A DNA stretch of 64,000 bases from Hahella ganghwensis DSM 17046 (GTDB lineage: Bacteria > Pseudomonadota > Gammaproteobacteria > Pseudomonadales > Oleiphilaceae), in contig NZ_AQXX01000136.1 in NCBI RefSeq assembly GCF_000376785.1, forward strand, positions 1 to 64,000. Reading direction: 5' to 3'. Position 1 is the stretch's first letter; each line of letters begins with the position of its first letter. Positions 1-8,548 of the stretch are shown in pieces. The translations under genes were made by a program, and so were the position numbers. The notes below the pieces were generated by a model that had not been told where the DNA came from, searched no databases, and saw only the letters and a list, made by a program, of their open reading frames with translations.

Positions 1-250
1 CAATCTCATACAGCGCATCTTCCATGGCAGGATCGCTGAGGTTATAAAATAGCTGCATGCAGTGGACACGAAGCATGGTGGATAACGGATACGGAGGGCG
101 GCCGTTCTCGCCCTTGGGGTAATAGCGGGCGATCTTCTTTTCCATGCGTTTCCATGGGATCAGCTTATCCATTCGCTCCAGAAAGATTTCCCGGCGGGTC
201 TTACGCTTCTTATTCTGGTATTCAGCTTCGGAGAAAGTCATCTGATCCAT
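1..250 (-). CDS. IS5-family transposase, N-terminal part (cut by window edge)
   Basis: The first 83 codons of a DDE transposase of the IS5 family. The start is the ATG at 250, and the protein begins [20 protein letters not shown]. It continues with the family's typical N-terminal region: an LIPW motif, then a [14 protein letters not shown] segment and an [24 protein letters not shown] stretch in broken form. The catalytic DDE residues lie outside the window, so activity cannot be judged. The frame is open upstream of the ATG and continuous with the interrupted methyltransferase gene, so read-through translation would give a fusion. Confidence 0.88.
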   Translation of the reverse strand, partial: MDQMTFSEAEYQNKKRKTRREIFLERMDKLIPWKRMEKKIARYYPKGENGRPPYPLSTMLRVHCMQLFYNLSDPAMEDALYEI

Positions 251-317
251 GGATAGTATTCCTGATGAGTGAAGTTGGCCGTAGTATGACTGATTTGGGG
301 AGTTATTCAGAGCCTCC
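1..317 (-). mobile_element. IS5-family insertion sequence, one end only
   Basis: One terminus of an IS5-like element is visible; the rest lies beyond the left edge. Read on the minus strand, the element starts at 317 with GGAGGCTCTGAATAACTCC, which resembles the terminal inverted repeats of IS5-group elements. It is preceded by CTAG at 318-321, which fits the YTAR target preference of IS5 elements. The transposase starts 67 bases inside this end. The insertion lies within the 3' part of a methyltransferase gene. The other terminus and the second target copy cannot be seen, so a complete element is inferred. Confidence 0.8.
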
Positions 318-964
318 CTAGTTTTATCATTGTAACTTTCCAATAATTGCTGCTCACAGTATTGGAAACGCAAACCGTTTGCTTCAATCATTGCATTCAA
401 TTGATTCTTTGAAAGGTAGTTGGTTTTCGACTTGAGGTAGAGATAGTTCTCCTCAGCGATATCTTTCGCGTTCATTCCTTTCTGCTGGGCGGTTTTCACC
501 CCAAGCAAACTCCAAAACTGCAACCAAAACCGACTCTGTACCACTCCTGCAAATGGGACAAAAACATGAGGCTCAAAAATGATCAAAGGCGGAGGGAAGA
601 TATGTAATGCTACACCACCCGGCTTTAACACCCTGGCAATCTCAGCAAGAACCCCGTTGTGGTCCTGGATGTGCTCAAAAACCTGATCACTGGTAACAAA
701 ATCTAAGGATCTATCCTCAAAAGGAAGTCGATAATCATCCGTCGAGATTTTTAAAAGGGCACCGGAGGCCTCTAGTTCATCTACCCACGCTCCCGATTTA
801 AATGACAGATCGCACCCATAGGCATCATAGCCTTCATCCCTCATGACTTTGACCAAGTCTCCTGCGCCACATCCAATATCCAAAATCCGCGCCTGATTCG
901 GAAGGCTGTAACCAATACCATGAAGTATATTCTGTTTTATTCGAAACCTTTGGATCTTATTCAT
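318..964 (-). pseudogene. SAM-dependent methyltransferase, 3' end interrupted by IS5 element
   Basis: A class I methyltransferase starting at ATG 964. Motif I is clear ([14 protein letters not shown]), followed by YGCDLSF (motif II region), [11 protein letters not shown] (motif IV) and LKPGGV (post-motif IV). About 214 codons remain before the IS terminus, close to full length for this type, so only the C-terminal end is lost. There is no stop at the junction: the frame runs through the IS end into the transposase. The location beside glycosyltransferases suggests a sugar or glycolipid substrate, but this is inferred. The core fold could still be intact, so calling it a pseudogene is cautious. 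Confidence 0.75.
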
Positions 965-1107
965 AGAGAGTCTTAAATTAATCAGGACAAATTTTCTAGC
1001 ATTCCTTTTACCAGAAGACCACCTGTTTCAACCGAGCTCAGATGTCAACTGCTGCGACCTGATGGCAAAAGGAATGGTAGGCAACTTAATTCGGACGCTT
1101 ACTTTTA

Positions 1108-2211
1108 TTACTCAAAAAAAGCAGCCAACCGGCTTGCCCGCTGATCCCACGTGTACTCACTTTTATAGTCATGATAGGCATTTTCTGACAAGGTTTCACA
1201 TAACTCTTTGTTATCCAACAAACTCTTAAGTGAATCGACCCATTCTTCAACATTATTTGGGTCACATAAAAGAGCATTTCTCCCACTTTCGAGCACTTCC
1301 TTCAAAACCTCGTGGTTTGAGCTCATAATCGGCTTTCTGCTTGACATATACTCAAACATCTTCAAAGGCGACATATACTGAGAGGTCTCGCTGGCGTTAT
1401 TTATCGTCATTACCTTTTTCTGGTAGGGCATCAGTAAAACGTCAGCACTATTTCTGCACTTATAAACATCGGAAGGTGCGACATATCCATAGAAGTACAC
1501 ATTCCCCAAACCAAGCCGGGCAACGATTTCTTCATTTCGTGTCACTTCAGTTTCTGTCCCACCAAATAAATGAAACCCTACCTCCGGCACTCTTGATGCC
1601 ATTTCATATATCAGATCAGTTCCTCTCCCTGGATAAAGGGATCCAACGTAGACCGCATTAAATGTATTCCCCCCCTTAAGTATCATCATATCATCAAAAG
1701 ATTTGGGCTCATCAGCCGAATCGTGCAATACAATCGACTTCGCATCATTTTCATACATCCCCTTAAGTGCCTGCGATATATATATAATACCTTGGAGCGA
1801 AGTACTTTTAAGGATTTTTTGCTCCATATATTTGAGAAGCCATTTATGGGGAACACCATGACTCTCATAGAAAAATGGCTTTCGCAAAATTGAGCAAATA
1901 AACAACGACGGAATGTCACGTCCATAGAAAATGGCTTTTCTTGCTCGAAGAATCGTCAACAAGTAAAGGACTGAGGTTAAAAAACTAATACCAGGTAAGT
2001 TAATCGTTGGAAACAGTTTAATCTTAAACTGATTCACACACCCGTAATAATGGCGCACATCATTCACTCCTTTCCCTTTTCGAGCCAACAAAGTGACATC
2101 AAATCCCTGCCTACTGAAGGCATCGCTCATTCTGATTACATGAATGCTATTTGCGGACAAGGATGGAATTGTTGATGCAGAAAGATAAATAAGCTTGGAG
2201 TTCATTTTCAT
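1108..2211 (-). CDS. Glycosyltransferase family 4 (GT-B)
   Basis: A 367-residue GT-B glycosyltransferase. The N-terminal half has the acceptor-domain pattern ending in ANSIHVIRMSDAFSRQGFDVT, which is typical of GT4. The C-terminal half carries the nucleotide-sugar site: AVYVGSLYPGRGTDLIYEM, FYGYVAPSDV and the acidic segment SPLKMFEYMSSRKPI, whose Glu is the GT4 catalytic or ribose-binding position. Two in-frame ATGs (2211 and 2205) are possible starts, and neither has a clear Shine-Dalgarno. It probably belongs to the surface glycan locus. The donor and acceptor sugars cannot be deduced. Confidence 0.85.
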   Translation of the reverse strand: MKMNSKLIYLSASTIPSLSANSIHVIRMSDAFSRQGFDVTLLARKGKGVNDVRHYYGCVNQFKIKLFPTINLPGISFLTSVLYLLTILRARKAIFYGRDIPSLFICSILRKPFFYESHGVPHKWLLKYMEQKILKSTSLQGIIYISQALKGMYENDAKSIVLHDSADEPKSFDDMMILKGGNTFNAVYVGSLYPGRGTDLIYEMASRVPEVGFHLFGGTETEVTRNEEIVARLGLGNVYFYGYVAPSDVYKCRNSADVLLMPYQKKVMTINNASETSQYMSPLKMFEYMSSRKPIMSSNHEVLKEVLESGRNALLCDPNNVEEWVDSLKSLLDNKELCETLSENAYHDYKSEYTWDQRASRLAAFFE

Positions 2212-2737
2212 TATAATAAGGTTTTAATGTATACATGTGTTTAAAGGCAGAATTTCTGGTATTTATTTACCATTCTGTTGAATAAACAGAGAATTCTAAA
2301 TCAAAAAAATATCAGAGTTCTGCCACAGAGGCTTAGAATACTTTTTTATAGCGATTATTTTTTTCGAATTGGAAGATTATCACTTTTTAACACCTATTTT
2401 CCCTAGAGAACAATTCTTTCAAACTATAGAGATTAAAAAAGGAGCAAGAAAACCCTAGTCGTTTGCACTTAGCGATGCCGAGATAGGCTTGGCAGCAGTT
2501 CATAGTAGCACAGCCTTTTTCCACCAACCAATCAATCCAGAGACGCAACACACAGTCACCTGAGATATCCTCGCTCCAACTAAAGTCTCTATTCCAAATA
2601 CAAACCATCTACAATAACTTTATTTGAGTTATGCAAACTATCCGGTTGTATTAAGTTACTATTTCCCGGAAAATGCAATAAATTAAATCAGTCCCGCATT
2701 GATATAAAAGTCAGCATAAATTTACTTTATAAAAAAT
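2212..2737. other. AT-rich intergenic region between divergent genes
   Basis: A 526-base stretch between a leftward glycosyltransferase and the rightward HTTM-like gene. It is strongly AT-rich, with poly-A/T runs around 2300-2360 and 2640-2735, and should carry promoters in both directions. A 73-codon minus-strand frame (2387-2608) has no recognisable family and odd composition, so it is not called. The region looks like decayed or regulatory DNA typical of glycan loci. No JUMPstart/ops element was seen. Confidence 0.5.
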
Positions 2738-4303
2738 ATGAATACATTTAGTAACACAGCATTAGATAGTGAAGTCAGTCAACGAAAGGTCTGGCCATTA
2801 GTTATCACGCTCATATTTTTTGCCTATCTAACAAAACATTTTCTATTTCATGCAGCGAACATAGATAATATATTCCCCTTTGCTCTTGCGACATTTTTTT
2901 TCAGCACACTACTGTGGCAAATCCGCTACCTCAAGCAAGCTCAATCCCTGACGATCATCATCAAGGGTATATCTCTCATGCTGGGGATATACGCTGCCAT
3001 TAACTATCAAAGCTACCTCTTCTCATCCGAATCAACTGAAACCTTAAACCTGGCCACAAGATTCCTCGTTTTATCTTGCGGGCTACTCTCTCTCTGGCGC
3101 CCATCTTTTGCATTATTACCAATATTGTACACAGCCTGGCGTAAATCCATCGACTATGCATCAACTGGGGTCTATTTATCCCCTACTGATTATATGCCAA
3201 TACTGGAAGTAGGCTGGGTATTGGCCCTGGGTAGTCTGCTATTGGGCCTGATCGCAAAGTCCCGATACCAGGAAGAGATCAATCTGAACAGTCTTGTTAA
3301 ATACATACTGGTATTTTCTATTGCTATACACTTCGGAAACTATTTTCACTCGGGATTGGCGAAGCTTACGCTTGATGGAGGGGTATTGTCCTGGGTTCTG
3401 GAAAATAACACCTACAATCTTCTTCCTAATGCCCTAGAGAGTGGTTTGTTACCCATCGGCCACTGGCCTGCAATTACCAATGCCGTCTATGAAGCGTCAA
3501 TAGTACTGAACCCAGCGATTAACTGGATTGTCCTGCTAACCCAGCTGGGCTGTCTGTTTTTAATTTTCCGGCCAGTACACATCATTGCGATCACGATATT
3601 TTATGACCTGATGCACATCGCCATCTTCTTTCTCAGCGGCATATTCTTCTGGAAGTGGATAGTGCTCAACATGCTGATCATCGCAGGTGTTTCAACCATT
3701 AGAGGTCAGAAGTTTTCCACAGGACACAAAGTATTGGGCTTTGTGACGGTCATCTTCGGAATTCTTGGGTTCTTTACTGCTCAACTTGCCTGGTATGACA
3801 CACCAACTCTTCGACACGCGAAAGTAGTCGCCATTACAGATGATGGTACCGAATATGACGTGCCAACCAATTATTTTCTCAATGCGTCTCTGACATTTAC
3901 ACAAGGTAGACTTCTACCAAGCTGGCCAGGGCATTTAGCAAGAGTAGGTGCATTGGGTGCCACAGATACTTTTAAAATTAAGCAGGCTGCTGACCAATGC
4001 CAGCCGTTATTTGAAGTGAATAATTCGACATTGGATTATACTCATCTGGAAAAAGTGCTGGTCAAGCATCACCGTTGGATTCTAGAGAATATTGATCCCG
4101 AGGACGGCCAGATTTCCTACGACCTGTTTCCGCACCATGTCTGGTCTAATCCATTGTTGCATAATGAATTTAACAATCTGGACAAGAGAATGATTGCCAG
4201 CTACAAAATTCAAATAGAGTCTGAATGCACGGATATAAAGTCTGGTAAAGTAGTCAAAACAGTCTTAAACCAATCAGAAAGCATGCCTATAAAGGTCAAT
4301 TAG
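2738..4303 (+). CDS. HTTM-like polytopic membrane protein
   Basis: A 521-residue protein with about ten hydrophobic segments in its first 350 residues. Around residues 195-215 the stretch FSIAIHFGNYFHSGLAKLTL resembles the core helix of HTTM (horizontally transferred transmembrane) domains, relatives of vitamin K-dependent gamma-carboxylase. The C-terminal 170 residues are hydrophilic. It is followed after 1 base by a DCC thiol-oxidoreductase, and HTTM-DCC pairing is a known association that supports the call. The substrate and reaction of bacterial HTTM proteins are largely unknown. The AT-rich surroundings suggest transfer. Confidence 0.6.
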   Translation: MNTFSNTALDSEVSQRKVWPLVITLIFFAYLTKHFLFHAANIDNIFPFALATFFFSTLLWQIRYLKQAQSLTIIIKGISLMLGIYAAINYQSYLFSSESTETLNLATRFLVLSCGLLSLWRPSFALLPILYTAWRKSIDYASTGVYLSPTDYMPILEVGWVLALGSLLLGLIAKSRYQEEINLNSLVKYILVFSIAIHFGNYFHSGLAKLTLDGGVLSWVLENNTYNLLPNALESGLLPIGHWPAITNAVYEASIVLNPAINWIVLLTQLGCLFLIFRPVHIIAITIFYDLMHIAIFFLSGIFFWKWIVLNMLIIAGVSTIRGQKFSTGHKVLGFVTVIFGILGFFTAQLAWYDTPTLRHAKVVAITDDGTEYDVPTNYFLNASLTFTQGRLLPSWPGHLARVGALGATDTFKIKQAADQCQPLFEVNNSTLDYTHLEKVLVKHHRWILENIDPEDGQISYDLFPHHVWSNPLLHNEFNNLDKRMIASYKIQIESECTDIKSGKVVKTVLNQSESMPIKVN

Positions 4304-4304
4304 T

Positions 4305-4697
4305 ATGCCCTCTGCCGAACAGTCCCAGATCATTATTATTTACGATGGAGAGTGTCCTTATTGTACAAAATACACCCATTTCCTAAAGCTCAAGAAAGCG
4401 ATGGGGAATGTGGTGTTGATCAATGCCAGAGAGCAGGAAAATGAGTACGTTGTTGAAGCTCAAAAACTGAATATCGATCTCGATGAAGGTATGGCTACTA
4501 AGATTGGTGGTGATTGGTACCACGGTGCAGATTGCCTGAATATCTTAAGTCAGATGACGACTGGCAGTGACTTTTTTAACAAGCTTAATGGAATGGTTTT
4601 CAAATCTAAAACGCTCTCGAAGATACTCTATCCCATCATGAGAGCGTTTCGGAATTTAACACTTTTTCTGCTCGGTCGAAAAAGGATTAATCAGTAG
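4305..4697 (+). CDS. DCC family thiol-disulfide oxidoreductase (DUF393)
   Basis: A 130-residue DUF393/DCC protein. The diagnostic motif YDGECPYCTKY (about residues 14-24) gives a thioredoxin-like CPYC redox pair just after the first beta strand, and a conserved-looking GADCLNIL segment follows. The start ATG lies 1 base after the stop of the HTTM-like gene, so the two are probably translated together. Family proteins are thought to exchange thiols and disulfides in the cytoplasm or at the membrane. Pairing with an HTTM protein suggests the two act on a common, unknown substrate. Confidence 0.85.
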   Translation: MPSAEQSQIIIIYDGECPYCTKYTHFLKLKKAMGNVVLINAREQENEYVVEAQKLNIDLDEGMATKIGGDWYHGADCLNILSQMTTGSDFFNKLNGMVFKSKTLSKILYPIMRAFRNLTLFLLGRKRINQ

Positions 4698-4810
4698 GCA
4701 ACCTTACCAACTAGTTTGTGGGTGTCTTGTCCTGATCTTTTTTAATATGTTCCCATCTGAGGCTAGTTCCTATATTGCATCGATCTGTGCTCTTAGGCTA
4801 TTCGCCAGCT

Positions 4811-5062
4811 TTAATTATATCTTTGTTTTTCTTTTCTCTTCCAAACATATTGCGCCCAAAAATAACTGCTAACAGGAAAAATAATTAGGGATATTATCAG
4901 TAAAAACCAAAAAGAATTCCTAGAATCTAGAAAGTGCATAAATGATGATAAAAAAAACGCACTTAAAATCCCCATATATAGCACACCAGTGCGCCATACA
5001 AAGGCTTGCTTCCCTCTCCTCTGGATTCTTTCCCATTTCGGCATATACGAGTATTTCTTCAT
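4811..5062 (-). CDS. Small two-helix membrane protein, unknown function
   Basis: An 83-residue protein with a basic, Trp-containing N-terminus (PKWERIQRRGKQAFVWRTG) and two predicted membrane helices (about 27-45 and 51-68), ending in a positively charged tail (KRKEKQR). The WERI..RGK start followed by a hydrophobic hairpin resembles small uncharacterised membrane proteins of other bacteria, so it is probably a real gene. The ribosome binding site is weak. Both flanking intergenic stretches are AT-rich. No function can be assigned. Confidence 0.6.
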   Translation of the reverse strand: MKKYSYMPKWERIQRRGKQAFVWRTGVLYMGILSAFFLSSFMHFLDSRNSFWFLLIISLIIFPVSSYFWAQYVWKRKEKQRYN

Positions 5063-5238
5063 AACTGGTCAGATAATGTCTCTATCATTCTAATGCCTAG
5101 CCATATGTACTGAGCCCGCCACCCAGCCCAATCGAATCATAATCCAAGAAGTAGTTATAACTATACCCAGCCGCCAGATCCGGATTTAGCAAACTCAAAA
5201 ATAACCAACCTCCAGTTACCTTTGCACACTCTGTTTAA

Positions 5239-5991
5239 TCATGAGCACCAACTGGCATCGTGCCCAGATTTAACCCTCAGCACTACAACCTGGTTATATC
5301 TTAAGTTCTGCAACTTCAGCATTCTCAATATAATCTCTGAAAACAACAGTCTATTTAAAGAGCACTTTATAGGTAGTTGGTGAAGGTGCTCTAATACATC
5401 AAAACCTCTGGAATCGATATATTTTTTAAACTCGTCCCCGCTCCACTCCCTGATATGATATTTATTGGGAGATACCATACATTTCTCTCCCCTTAATAGA
5501 TCACGATCGGGGGTAGAGAGAACGACAATAGTATCAGGGGTAGCAATCTTATGTATGTATTTTAAAAGTACATCTGGATCTATTAAGTGCTCTATTACAT
5601 CAGAGCAGATAATAAGATCAGGACCGAATGCTATATTACTAGGTAAACTTGGTTTCTCGAAGTCGTCGACAATCCACTCACCAAAATCATAATTTTTCTT
5701 GCAGTATTCAATAGCATTTGGCTGGTCAATTCCTACGATTTTCAAGTCCGGATGTTTCTCATGTAAATAACCCAGTTTTGACGCTACGCCGCAGCCAATG
5801 TCGATCATTGAAGTTATCTTTTTCTCAGAGATTATTCTGGAAAGATACTCATAGACCGGAAACTGGTATAAATAAGATGCCTTTACTCGCCCATTATCCC
5901 AATATACTTCACCTGAGACTTCATCCATTGTTTTGTTCTCATCATTGGGCTGATATCCGGCCTTTATAAAGTAGTCACGCTGAACAGTCAT
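5239..5991 (-). CDS. Class I SAM-dependent methyltransferase
   Basis: A 250-residue methyltransferase. Motif I is MIDIGCGVASKLGYL (about residues 62-76), motif II IVGIDQPNA, motif III WIVDDFEKP and motif IV LIICSDVIEHLIDP, followed by VVLSTPDRDLLRGE. This pattern matches UbiE/Methyltransf_11-type enzymes in polysaccharide loci that methylate sugars or lipid carriers. It lies 51 bases downstream of the TylF-type gene and may end the glycan operon. The acceptor is unknown. Confidence 0.85.
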   Translation of the reverse strand: MTVQRDYFIKAGYQPNDENKTMDEVSGEVYWDNGRVKASYLYQFPVYEYLSRIISEKKITSMIDIGCGVASKLGYLHEKHPDLKIVGIDQPNAIEYCKKNYDFGEWIVDDFEKPSLPSNIAFGPDLIICSDVIEHLIDPDVLLKYIHKIATPDTIVVLSTPDRDLLRGEKCMVSPNKYHIREWSGDEFKKYIDSRGFDVLEHLHQLPIKCSLNRLLFSEIILRMLKLQNLRYNQVVVLRVKSGHDASWCS

Positions 5992-6042
5992 TGCTAAACC
6001 TTTTTAAAACAAAATTAGACACAGCCCAAAATACAAGAAACT

Positions 6043-6804
6043 CTAGCGTTTAATTACAAAAGCTGTTCCTGTAGTTAAATGAATTACACTCTCTGTTTTA
6101 TCTCTGAAAAAGTCGTCAAGCGCCTTGGTGGCTCCCGGACATGTCTCAAATCCATAGTCATCACATACAATCATGCCACCTGGAACCATTCTTTCGTAAA
6201 AGAATGACAACGTATCCAAAGTAGGTTGATATAAGTCCACATCAATATGAATAAGACGAAACTTCTTATCGCTAACCTCGCTGAATCTCTCTGGTATCCA
6301 TCCTTTATATATTTTTATCCTATCCTTAAACAAAGAAAGGTTTTTAATTACTACAGATTCATCTGTCCAGAGATCTCCGGCCTTCCATTCATATGTATCA
6401 TCTTCTGTTGGCGCATCAACCTCTGCCGGATCAGAAAGTCCTTCAAATGAGTCAAATATATGGTGCTGTGCAGTACTATCTGACAGAGCGGATAAAATGA
6501 TATAACTCCCCCCACCACGAAATGCGCCACATTCTGCAGTATCACCCTCAAGATTCGTCAAGGATTTGGTTAGGTTATATAAAACATACCGACGTTCATG
6601 GATCTTGTTACTGGCTTCGGGAAATCCATTCCACATATCCATAAAGGCATGATCTTTGTGCCACCAAAGCTTGCGATTGTATAAACGGTAACCCCAGCGT
6701 GAAGTTAACGAGCTTAAAATTTCATATCTGGCATCAGCACGTGTCACTTTCGACCCGAATACTGCCAACCACAAGAACTTTAAAAAACCGAATATTTTAT
6801 CCAT
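6043..6804 (-). CDS. TylF/MycF-family O-methyltransferase
   Basis: A 253-residue protein of the TylF/MycF sugar O-methyltransferase family. Hallmarks are AECGAFRGGGS (SAM-binding loop), HIFDSFEGLSDP, the metal-binding HIDVDLYQPT, and GGMIVCDDYGFETCPGAT with its paired Asp residues. The ATG at 6804 is preferred because GAAGG lies 7 bases upstream. An upstream in-frame start at 6834 has no such site. The first 8 bases overlap the end of asnB, which suggests translational coupling. Characterised relatives methylate deoxysugar hydroxyls, so the product is probably a methylated glycan. Confidence 0.88.
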   Translation of the reverse strand: MDKIFGFLKFLWLAVFGSKVTRADARYEILSSLTSRWGYRLYNRKLWWHKDHAFMDMWNGFPEASNKIHERRYVLYNLTKSLTNLEGDTAECGAFRGGGSYIILSALSDSTAQHHIFDSFEGLSDPAEVDAPTEDDTYEWKAGDLWTDESVVIKNLSLFKDRIKIYKGWIPERFSEVSDKKFRLIHIDVDLYQPTLDTLSFFYERMVPGGMIVCDDYGFETCPGATKALDDFFRDKTESVIHLTTGTAFVIKR

Positions 6805-8548
6805 TGTACAACCTTCTGACAGTTTCCAAATCAATATAGAGTTCCGATAGAATTTTATCTTGCCCCCAACAACGCTTTCCTGAAGAGTTCAATCTAAGTT
6901 CCGGCGGAACTCCGAAACCTTTTTTCCCAGCTGTATATATTGACCGAGGTAAAAAATCACTTGCCATATCTCTCAATATCATTTTGGTTTCATGTCCTGA
7001 CACTAACCATTTATCAGGCATACTAAATGCGTACTCTACGACGGATGTATCTAGGTATGGCACTCTTACTTCCAGTGAGGTGGACATACTCAGCCTGTCC
7101 ACCTTTGTAAGGATTGTATCAGGCATGGCGCCTTTAAAATCCATATACTGCATTCTTTTTAAGGGGGAAAGCTCAGGGATCAGATACTCCTTGAAGTGCC
7201 AATAAAGATCATAATCACTGGAAACTCCTAACCTTTTGGCAATTGCCATTGATTCATTCGGCAGCAAGCCTCCAGTTAAAAAGCAATAAAGATCTAAACC
7301 GCTTAAAAGTTTGCTTTCGAGATACCGGACCAACCTCCCGGGTACTGTCCATCCAAATAGAGCTTTAAAGTATTTAAATACATCAAACCTATCGTATTTT
7401 TTTGAAGAATCAAGGTCGACTTGCGCCAAATATCTTTTGTAGCCACCGAATAACTCATCCGCACCATCTCCACTTATTGCGACCTTAACTGAGCTGGAAG
7501 CCAGGGAACAGAGTTCATAGGTGGCAAGAGAGGAGAAATCTCCGAAAGGTTCATCAAACCAGCGACGCATTCTTTTAAAATTTTCGCCAGCTTGACGCCC
7601 CTCCAATTTCAGTTGGGTATTTTCCAACCCCAAATGATCAACAATGGAGTTTATCCGCAGGCTTTCATCATATTTCGGATTATTAAAGATGATAGAGAAT
7701 GTGGGTATGCGATGACCAGTTCTGCTTAACATTGATAGAAGCAGAGATGAGTCGATACCTCCACTCAAAAATGCCCCGACCGGAGCATCGCTTAAAAGCT
7801 GCATTTTAGCTGCACGAGATATCATACCAGACAGCTTATCTTTTGCTGTCTGGTAGTCATCCGACGATTCGGAAAAGCTGATATCCCAATATTTTTTTAT
7901 CTCAATCTGTTTAGTTGGAAGATCGTATTCCAGATAGTGTGCCGGTAATAGCTTTTGTACTTGTCGATATAATGTCTTTGGGGCCGGAATATATTTATAA
8001 GTATAAAAATCAAGTATGCTCTCGGGATCCACATTGTTATCCCCGAGGTTATAAAACGACTCAAGAGCCTTTAGCTCAGACGCCCAACCAAGCTGACCAT
8101 CAATACTTGAGTAGTATAGAGGCTTTATACCGCTTCTATCCCGAACCAGATAAATCTTTTGGTTATCTATATCGTAAACACTAAAGGCATACATTCCTTC
8201 AAGCCTGGAAAGCAGGCCCTCAACTCCCCATTCCATAAATCCATGGAGGATAACTTCTGAATCAGAGCCGCTTTTGAACTGGTACTTTTTCTCTAATAAC
8301 TTTTTCAGTTCAGGGTAGTTATATATTTCCCCATTAACACATATAACCACCTGTCCGCTGGACATAGGCTGTCTACCAGCTTCGGAAAGATCAATAATGC
8401 TGAGCCTGTTATGGCCCAGGTAAACAGATTCGCTTTTCCAGTCGCCGATGCCATCGGGCCCTCGATGCTGCAAAACTTCCAAACAACTCCGCAGATGGCC
8501 AGCATGACCAGCAACATCAATATTTGCGACTCCAAAAATTCCACACAT
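6797..8548 (-). CDS. asnB: Asparagine synthase-type glutamine amidotransferase (copy 1)
   Basis: A 583-residue class II amidotransferase/synthetase. It begins MCGIFGV with the catalytic Cys2. Glutamine-site motifs HRGPDG, RLSIIDLS and NGEIYN follow, and the ATP-pyrophosphatase loop SGGIDSS lies at about 262-268. In free metabolism AsnB makes asparagine from aspartate and glutamine. In glycan loci homologues such as WbpS of Pseudomonas aeruginosa O6 amidate uronic acids. Its position between a flippase and a sugar methyltransferase favours sugar amidation (inferred). Its start overlaps the flippase stop by 1 base. Confidence 0.85.
   Translation of the reverse strand: MCGIFGVANIDVAGHAGHLRSCLEVLQHRGPDGIGDWKSESVYLGHNRLSIIDLSEAGRQPMSSGQVVICVNGEIYNYPELKKLLEKKYQFKSGSDSEVILHGFMEWGVEGLLSRLEGMYAFSVYDIDNQKIYLVRDRSGIKPLYYSSIDGQLGWASELKALESFYNLGDNNVDPESILDFYTYKYIPAPKTLYRQVQKLLPAHYLEYDLPTKQIEIKKYWDISFSESSDDYQTAKDKLSGMISRAAKMQLLSDAPVGAFLSGGIDSSLLLSMLSRTGHRIPTFSIIFNNPKYDESLRINSIVDHLGLENTQLKLEGRQAGENFKRMRRWFDEPFGDFSSLATYELCSLASSSVKVAISGDGADELFGGYKRYLAQVDLDSSKKYDRFDVFKYFKALFGWTVPGRLVRYLESKLLSGLDLYCFLTGGLLPNESMAIAKRLGVSSDYDLYWHFKEYLIPELSPLKRMQYMDFKGAMPDTILTKVDRLSMSTSLEVRVPYLDTSVVEYAFSMPDKWLVSGHETKMILRDMASDFLPRSIYTAGKKGFGVPPELRLNSSGKRCWGQDKILSELYIDLETVRRLYNG

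Noticed and set aside
2387-2608. 73-codon minus-strand ORF in the AT-rich gap
   Set aside because: No recognisable motif, unusual Cys/Trp-rich composition, no ribosome binding site; probably chance.
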